Shown here piece by piece: positions 29,435-35,431 of a stretch of DNA of 35,431 bases. Made by a program: the position numbers and the translations under genes. Within the stretch, counting starts at the first letter, position 1; each line of letters begins with the position of its first letter. The notes under the pieces were generated by a model. That model did not search any database, was not told where the DNA came from, and saw nothing but the letters and a program-made list of their open reading frames with translations. Source of the stretch: Chitinophaga pinensis (GTDB taxonomy: Bacteria; Bacteroidota; Bacteroidia; Bacteroidales; Prolixibacteraceae); contig CAMDGL010000002.1 of assembly GCA_945897845.1 (NCBI GenBank), positions 1 through 35,431 of the forward strand, given 5' to 3'.

Positions 29435-30310
29435 ATGGATCAGCCAGATAAAATAACGGAAACAGAAGAACAGCTTGTACTGCTTAAAGCTGAACTCGAA
29501 GACATCAAACTGAAATTTATAGAAAGTGACAAACTTGCTTTCATCGGAAGACTTACCGCCGGTATCATGCATGAGATTAAAAATCCGCTTAATTTTATCA
29601 ATAATTTCACAAAACAGAGCCAGAACCTGAATGCTGAAATTAGTGAAATTTTAGATGGATTGAGTGACAAGTTAGATGAAGATACACTGGCTGATCTTAA
29701 CGATGCTCGTTCAATGCTCGCTGGGAATTTAAGCAGGATACTCGAAAATGGTGAACGGGCACAACGAATTGTATTCTCGATGCTTGCTCAAATGAGGGAC
29801 AAGCAGGAAACTGTGTTTGAGCTGACAGATGTTAACAACCTGCTCGATGAATTTGCCAAACTTGCATATCAGGGAGTGCGCGGAAATGACAAGGAATTTA
29901 ATCTGACTTTTAAAACTGATTACGACCTAACCTTGGTACCGATAAATCTGGGACTTCAGGAAATAAGCAGAGTGATAATAAATCTGGTAAACAATGCCTG
30001 TTATGCTCTGAATGAAAAAAAGAAAACTCATAAAGAAAGTTTCTCTCCTGAAATATTTTTGGCTACGAAAAAACTGGACGATTTTGTTGAAATAAGAATA
30101 AGAGACAATGGAAGCGGAATACCACAAACGGTTATTGACAAGCTTTTTACGCCATTTTTCTCAACCAAACCAAAGGGTCAGGGCACAGGACTTGGACTTT
30201 CGTTAAGTCATGATATTATTACTAACATTCATAAAGGAAAAATCGAAATATCATCCAAAGAAAATGAGTACACTGAATTTAAAATTCTCATTCCAACAAA
30301 TCTGTCGTAA
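29435..30310 (+). CDS. Soluble sensor histidine kinase with intact H-box
   Basis: DKLAFIGRLTAGIMHEIKNPLNFINNF; NLVNNACYA, DNGSGIP, GTGLGLSL; no TM segment; aligns with the C-terminus of the preceding protein. Confidence 0.93.
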   Translation: MDQPDKITETEEQLVLLKAELEDIKLKFIESDKLAFIGRLTAGIMHEIKNPLNFINNFTKQSQNLNAEISEILDGLSDKLDEDTLADLNDARSMLAGNLSRILENGERAQRIVFSMLAQMRDKQETVFELTDVNNLLDEFAKLAYQGVRGNDKEFNLTFKTDYDLTLVPINLGLQEISRVIINLVNNACYALNEKKKTHKESFSPEIFLATKKLDDFVEIRIRDNGSGIPQTVIDKLFTPFFSTKPKGQGTGLGLSLSHDIITNIHKGKIEISSKENEYTEFKILIPTNLS

Positions 30311-30882
30311 TGAAGAAATTGTTCTTTGTGCCTGTTTTATTCTTTGCATGTCAATTATTTGCTCAGGTTTCTGTTACACTGCATCACTATGATTACTTTA
30401 ATATATCAGCAAAAAGTATCAGGCCAACAGTGAGTATTTATGCAAAGAAGAATATAAGTCAGACGCTTAATTTCACGTCATTCACCCTGATCAACAACAA
30501 ATGGGGTGAAAGCCTTGTTGGAATAGAGTATTTACCTTTAAAATGGTTGTCAATTGAAGCTGAAGTAGGATTGGAAACAAATATTGAATCGTATGGTTAT
30601 AAAAAGAACCTGATCAGGACGGCCCAGATTTTAGCGATAACAACAACTAAGTTTTCATTTCTGGGCATTTACGAACAGGGAAGTTTGAATTGGTTCGATG
30701 TTCGGGCATTTTACCTGATCAGGAATCTTGGAATCGGAGCAATGGCAAGTCAATACAACGGACTTGGTCCTGTCGTTCAGGTTCATTTAGGTAAAAGTCC
30801 GTTTCATATCTGGTCATCCCTGCTATATAACTGGGACAATTCAAATTATGGATCAATGGTTGGCATTTATTATAAGATGTAA
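30310..30882 (+). CDS. Small exported / putative outer-membrane beta-barrel protein
   Basis: Signal peptide MKKLFFVPVLFFACQLFAQ; alternating hydrophobic/aromatic strands; ends YNWDNSNYGSMVGIYYKM. Confidence 0.6.
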   Translation: MKKLFFVPVLFFACQLFAQVSVTLHHYDYFNISAKSIRPTVSIYAKKNISQTLNFTSFTLINNKWGESLVGIEYLPLKWLSIEAEVGLETNIESYGYKKNLIRTAQILAITTTKFSFLGIYEQGSLNWFDVRAFYLIRNLGIGAMASQYNGLGPVVQVHLGKSPFHIWSSLLYNWDNSNYGSMVGIYYKM

Positions 30883-30957
30883 AAATAGAAACGCCACTGC
30901 ATGACCTGAAAAAGTTGCAGCGGGTTTCAAAACGAAAAAAAATTAAAAACGAAAAAT

Positions 30958-32136
30958 ATGGCAAATACAGTATCAATTTTATGCGTAGATGATGAGCAGG
31001 ATATGGAAATGCTTATTACACAGCAATTCAGAAAAAATATCCGCAGCAAAGAGTTCAACTTTATATTTGCTCAAAACGGAATACAGGCTCTCGAACAATT
31101 GGATAAAAATCCGGATGTTTGTTTAATACTGTCAGATATTAATATGCCTGAAATGGATGGATTAACGTTTCTTTCCAAATTAAAGGATCGTAAAAATGCT
31201 GAGATAAAAACGGTAATGGTATCAGCCTACGGTGATATGGAAAACATTAGGACAGCCATGAACCGCGGGGCTTTTGATTTTATTACCAAGCCCATCAATT
31301 TCGATGATATGGAAATCACCATTGCCAAAACAATCGAAGAAATAAATCAGTATAAAAAATTCAGGAAAGATCAGGATAATCTGATTTCTATTCAAAAAGA
31401 CCTGAGCATCGCGTACGATATTCAGCAGTCGATGTTGCCAAAAAAATTCCCGGCATTTCCTGATCGCACTGATTTTGATTTACATGGAATTGTTCAACCG
31501 GCAAAAACGGTTGGCGGCGATCTCTATGATTATTTTCTGATCGATGAGGATCATTTGTTCTTTATGGTGGGTGATGTATCAGATAAAGGAATATCTGCCG
31601 CATTGTTTATGGCCATCACAAAATCATTGATTAATACCAACTTCTTAAGCGATGCTCATCCTGATATGGTGAATGAAATTTCGAAGATAAACAGAGCATT
31701 GTCAGCCAATAACACCTCGATGATGTTCGTCACCATATTTGTGTGTATCCTCGATTTGAAAACGGGTATCGTAAACTATGTTGATGGGGGACATGAACGC
31801 CCACTCATAATGCGTGGCGGGAAAAAGGTTGAAGTATATAAAAAGATAACCGGATTACCAATTTGTGTTGATGCCGATTTCCCCTACAAACAATTTCAGT
31901 TTAAGATAGAACCAGGCGATTCAATTATTTTGTATACCGATGGTTTGGAAGATGCCAAGAATCCGGCAGATGAACGACGTACCATTCAGCCAAGTATTGA
32001 AATTCTGGAATCATTGGAACCCAATCGAACTCCGGAACAAATTAACGCTGTGCTTTTAAAAGAGGTAAATAATTACATCGATACTGCTGATCAGTTTGAT
32101 GATATCACTATTCTTACAGTAAATTATTACGGATAA
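30958..32136 (+). CDS. Response regulator receiver fused to SpoIIE/RsbU-type PP2C phosphatase
   Basis: LCVDDEQD, LILSDINMPEMDG, MVSAYG, ITKPI receiver residues; SIAYDIQQSMLPKKFP, GGDLYDYFLIDEDHLFFMVGDVSDKGISAALFM, DQFDDITILTV phosphatase motifs. Confidence 0.95.
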   Translation: MANTVSILCVDDEQDMEMLITQQFRKNIRSKEFNFIFAQNGIQALEQLDKNPDVCLILSDINMPEMDGLTFLSKLKDRKNAEIKTVMVSAYGDMENIRTAMNRGAFDFITKPINFDDMEITIAKTIEEINQYKKFRKDQDNLISIQKDLSIAYDIQQSMLPKKFPAFPDRTDFDLHGIVQPAKTVGGDLYDYFLIDEDHLFFMVGDVSDKGISAALFMAITKSLINTNFLSDAHPDMVNEISKINRALSANNTSMMFVTIFVCILDLKTGIVNYVDGGHERPLIMRGGKKVEVYKKITGLPICVDADFPYKQFQFKIEPGDSIILYTDGLEDAKNPADERRTIQPSIEILESLEPNRTPEQINAVLLKEVNNYIDTADQFDDITILTVNYYG

Positions 32137-32152
32137 ATGAAGTTGACAAATA

Positions 32153-32202
32153 AAAAAGCACCGGAAAGGATTATTCGAGGTAACCACTCTCCGGTGCTTT
32201 TT
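32153..32202 (+). terminator. Rho-independent-like terminator closing the + strand gene run
   Basis: AAAAAGCACCGG (32153-32164) ... CCGGTGCTTTTT (32191-32202), 17 nt after the stop at 32136. Confidence 0.8.
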
Positions 32203-32419
32203 CTTTAAAATTGGCTGTAATCTGCAGCAAAAATCCTTGCATTCATTTACGCCCTGGATTGGTCATCTTCTCTGTAAGAAAATTATTGTCAGTTCCCGAA
32301 AACGGTTCATATCGTCAAATAATTTTAAGCAGCTAAAAGTAATAAATAAATGTCCATCATGGATTTGTCGAAATCTTAAATTCCAACCAAAATAGTGGCA
32401 GTTAGCCGGCATAAAAAAA

Positions 32420-32441
32420 CCGCTTCAATTGCTTGAAGCGG
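32420..32441 (-). terminator. Terminator for the minus-strand gene at 32468-32941
   Basis: CCGCTTCAA-TTGC-TTGAAGCGG; on the minus strand followed by TTTTTTTATGCC. Confidence 0.8.
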
Positions 32442-32467
32442 CTCATTCATTCTAAGTTTATCTAAAA

Positions 32468-32941
32468 TTAATTCAGGATGCTGTTGTATTGCTCATTGAT
32501 CAGGTCGGGAAGATAGCTTGCAATCATCTCCAAAACCTTGTCGCTGCCAATTGCTTCGCTACTAATACATTTCTGGCTGTTTAACTGTATCTGATTCAAA
32601 ACCGCAGTATTTAAGCTTTCGCTTACTTTGCTTTCCGAACCATTCAGCAATTTCACTCCAAAACCCTGTGAACCATTGATGTATTTAACTTCAAAGTACT
32701 TGGTACGAACCAGGTATTCCTGTCCTTTTTTGGTTTCTTTCATGAAAACTTGAACAGGAGTTTTTGATTCACCATAAGCAATTTCCCAACTTTTTTGGAA
32801 ATCGGAATTCGGACTAAAATTCAGATCGGGGGAGATCTTGTAATTCGAATTAAAAGATTCTTCATTTCCGGCCCAGGCATTGATAGAAATCGTCGTAAAA
32901 ACTACCAACAACGCATAAACAAACAAATTTCTCTTTTTCAT
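32468..32941 (-). CDS. Secreted hypothetical protein
   Basis: Signal peptide MKKRNLFVYALLVVFTTISINAWAG; good coding appearance; own terminator. Confidence 0.75.
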   Translation of the reverse strand: MKKRNLFVYALLVVFTTISINAWAGNEESFNSNYKISPDLNFSPNSDFQKSWEIAYGESKTPVQVFMKETKKGQEYLVRTKYFEVKYINGSQGFGVKLLNGSESKVSESLNTAVLNQIQLNSQKCISSEAIGSDKVLEMIASYLPDLINEQYNSILN

Positions 32942-33454
32942 TTTATTTCTTTTAAATTGTTAAAATCTGATTTTCGTTTCATTGAACGATGCAAATCTAA
33001 CAGGCTTTTCATTCATAAAAACATAAAATAAATCCGCTTTCGGAATGTAAAAAGCCCCCGAAAAAAAATTCAGAAGATAAAACCTTGCTTTAAATCCGAA
33101 AACAAAATCAAAACACAGGGAACTTTCTTTTTACTATAAAAACAGACTGGTTTGCTTACAAATCGAAAGTGGCATGTTTTGCAGCATTTCGGATATTTAT
33201 TTTGCTCTTTTTCTGATTGTTAAGAAATTGTAAACTGTTTGACATTTACATAAAATGTGCAGATAATTGAGAAACAGTCGTATAAGCTATTTTTTACTAT
33301 CAATTTTTTTTAGCTAAAATATCTGAAAGAATGATCATCCTCATATAATAGTTAGAATAATCTAACGTTTTCTGATTTTATTCCTGATGTTTTTTATACT
33401 TTCGCTAATTCTTTAATTCTGATTGATTGCAGGGAATGATTTAAACTCAATACA

Positions 33455-34327
33455 ATGGGAGAAGGTGGCTTTCACAGGATATATATCGGCATACTTATTT
33501 TAATCGCGATTCTCACAACTTCTTATTTAGCGTACGAAGGATATGCCTATTATTTACTAGGTATAGAAGATCGATTTTTTCATCCTGATCATCAAACGCT
33601 TAAACCGAGCGGTATTTTGGGCCATGGTTTTGGTATCATTGGTTCACTCATGATGTTGGTTGGCGTTTTGATGTATATAGTCCGTAAACGTGTCAGGCGG
33701 TTCTCAAGGTTTGGTATTTTGAAGCACTGGCTCGAATTCCATATCTTTCTTTGTTCCCTGGGTCCGGTTTTGGTACTTTACCATACTGCTTTTAAATTCG
33801 GGGGGCTTGTTGCAATAAGTTTCTGGAGCATGGTTGCTGTTGTAATCAGCGGAGTGATCGGCAGATATATTTATTTGCAGATTCCCCATACGATTGAGGG
33901 CCGTGAAATGAGCCTGAATGAAATAAATCAAACCAAAGATGAACTAAACCGCCAGCTTGTCCAGGTTTATCACCTCGATAAAAGTGCCCTTCAGGAAATT
34001 TTGCAGTCGGTAAAAAAACGCCCTGACAGATCGGGTAAAAGCATGTTAAAAAGAAGTATCGCCAAGTTCCTTTTTGAAATAAAAATAATAAAAGAGGTTA
34101 AGACGATTCTTCGGCGAAATCAAATTTCAGCTAAAAACATCCGGCAGGTTACTGCATTAATTAAAAATGAAATTGCGCTTAACCGAAAAATTGACCGACT
34201 GATCACCATGCAAAATCTCTTTAAATACTGGCATGTGGCTCACTTGCCATTTGCTATACTGATGCTGATCATCATGCTTGTACATGTTGCAGTGACTGTC
34301 ACTTTTGGCGCCCACTGGATCTTTTAA
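33455..34327 (+). CDS. Heme-b-type multi-TM membrane protein (cytochrome b561/ferric-reductase-like)
   Basis: About 5 TM segments with His-rich positions (LGHGFG, LKHWLEFHIF, VLYHTA, YWHVAHLPFAILMLIIMLVHVAVTV); adjacent to an Fe-S flavoprotein. Confidence 0.55.
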   Translation: MGEGGFHRIYIGILILIAILTTSYLAYEGYAYYLLGIEDRFFHPDHQTLKPSGILGHGFGIIGSLMMLVGVLMYIVRKRVRRFSRFGILKHWLEFHIFLCSLGPVLVLYHTAFKFGGLVAISFWSMVAVVISGVIGRYIYLQIPHTIEGREMSLNEINQTKDELNRQLVQVYHLDKSALQEILQSVKKRPDRSGKSMLKRSIAKFLFEIKIIKEVKTILRRNQISAKNIRQVTALIKNEIALNRKIDRLITMQNLFKYWHVAHLPFAILMLIIMLVHVAVTVTFGAHWIF

Positions 34328-34336
34328 ACGATTAAT

Positions 34337-35431
34337 ATGGAAGTATTAACTGAAAATATTGTGATCTACGGATTCATTGCGATTCTGTTCGGGTCGATCC
34401 TCTACTTTTACATCCGTAAACAAAAAAGAGATTCAGATATTGTAGAAAGCAAAATAAAAATTGCCAAGGAAGAAGGCATGTATGAACCTGTTTCACTGCA
34501 TCCTGTCGTGGATGTCAATTCCTGCATTCAAACCGGCGCCTGTATCAGCGCCTGTCCTGAAAAAGACATTCTGGGTATTCTGAACGGAAAAGCAACAACC
34601 ATTAATGCTTCACATTGTATCGGTCACGGCGCCTGTTTTCAGGCCTGCCCCACCCAGGCAATTACCTTGTGTATTGGTACTGAAAAACGTGGAGTCGATT
34701 TACCTCATGTCGATCAGTTGTTTGAAAGCAATGTCTCCGGAATTTACATCGCCGGTGAGATGGGTGGAATGGGATTGATAAAAAACGCGGTTGAACAAGG
34801 CAGGCAGGCGGTTGAAAATTTAGTGAAGAAATTAGACAAAAAAATACCGGCAGACTACGATTTAATTATTGTGGGCGCTGGCCCGGCAGGAATTTCAGCA
34901 TCCCTTCAGGCAAAGAAACTCAACCTCTCGGCCCTCACATTGGAACAGGATTCACTCGGTGGAACTGTTTTTACTTTTCCCAGAAAGAAAATTGTGATGA
35001 CTTCGCCCATGGACATTCCGCTTTACGGTAAAGTAAAACTTCGTGAAACCAGTAAATCTGAACTTCTGGATCTTTGGAATGAGGTGTTGGGTAAAAATGA
35101 GATCGTGATCAAAGAAATGGCGAAAGTGGAAAGCATTGTCTTTGAAGCCAACAGGTTTGTAGTTGAGACAACCAACAATGAGAAATTTACCTGCCGAAAA
35201 GTGCTGCTGTCAATTGGACGAAGGGGAACACCTCGCAAGCTGAATATTCCGGGTGAGATCAGTACCAAAGTTGCCTATCGTCTGTTGGAACCCGAACTGA
35301 TCGACCACAAGAAAATTGTGGTTGTCGGGGGCGGAGACTCTGCCATTGAAACAGCTTTGCTTTTAACCGATCAAAATCAGGTCACGCTTTCCTATCGTGG
35401 CGATTCATTTGCGCGGATCAAACCGGGCAAC
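34337..35431 (+). CDS. Ferredoxin-like domain fused to FAD/NAD(P)-binding oxidoreductase (thioredoxin-reductase-like), C-terminus beyond window
   Basis: Open frame from ATG 34337 to the window end: MEVLTENIVIYGFIAILFGSILYFYIRK...CIQTGACISACP...CIGHGACFQACP...YDLIIVGAGPAGISASLQAK...KIVVVGGGDSAIETALLL. Not in the ORF track because it is open at the edge. Confidence 0.85.
   Translation, partial: MEVLTENIVIYGFIAILFGSILYFYIRKQKRDSDIVESKIKIAKEEGMYEPVSLHPVVDVNSCIQTGACISACPEKDILGILNGKATTINASHCIGHGACFQACPTQAITLCIGTEKRGVDLPHVDQLFESNVSGIYIAGEMGGMGLIKNAVEQGRQAVENLVKKLDKKIPADYDLIIVGAGPAGISASLQAKKLNLSALTLEQDSLGGTVFTFPRKKIVMTSPMDIPLYGKVKLRETSKSELLDLWNEVLGKNEIVIKEMAKVESIVFEANRFVVETTNNEKFTCRKVLLSIGRRGTPRKLNIPGEISTKVAYRLLEPELIDHKKIVVVGGGDSAIETALLLTDQNQVTLSYRGDSFARIKPGN

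Noticed and set aside
1-35431. CRISPR array, prophage or anti-phage defence island
   Set aside because: No regularly spaced repeats and no phage or nuclease genes seen. The nSTAND protein has a seven-repeat WD40 and TM segment but no attached nuclease or toxin domain, so a defence role is not supported over signalling.

Overview
The window is AT-rich, Bacteroidetes-type DNA. It starts with a truncated minus-strand glycosyltransferase and a scar in which a decayed IS1634-like transposase abuts a C-terminally truncated hutI fragment. From about 1951 to 32136 there is one uninterrupted plus-strand run of 22 tightly packed genes, ending in a clear hairpin terminator at 32153-32202. The first part (1951-10498) is an enzyme cassette: two DJ-1/PfpI proteins, a benzoylformate-decarboxylase-like ThDP enzyme, a GMC oxidoreductase, an MBL-fold hydrolase, three SnoaL/NTF2-like proteins, a VOC/glyoxalase-like protein and LtrA. 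The second part (10533-15814) alternates carbohydrate enzymes (AGE-type epimerase, GlgX) with two STAS antagonists and an RsbW-like ATPase. The third part (15874-32136) looks like a trans-envelope signalling block. It encodes an nSTAND1-like NTPase with one TM segment and seven WD40 repeats, a TonB-dependent receptor with an N-terminal helical/TPR-like module, a GNAT-like protein and a TLC/MFS-HEAT-cNMP-like fusion. It continues with a giant Reg_prop/Y_Y_Y/GAF hybrid kinase whose H-box His is Asp, an adjacent soluble His kinase with an intact H-box, a small secreted/outer-membrane protein and a receiver-SpoIIE/RsbU phosphatase. Taken together it is a complete partner-switching phosphatase/antagonist/kinase set with no visible sigma factor or DNA-binding output, next to metabolic genes. 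This is my candidate undescribed system. The window ends with a minus-strand secreted protein, a heme-b-like membrane protein and a ferredoxin-flavoprotein oxidoreductase (running off the edge) whose two Fe-S motifs each lack the second canonical Cys. Family calls are from motif recognition only; no database search was run.
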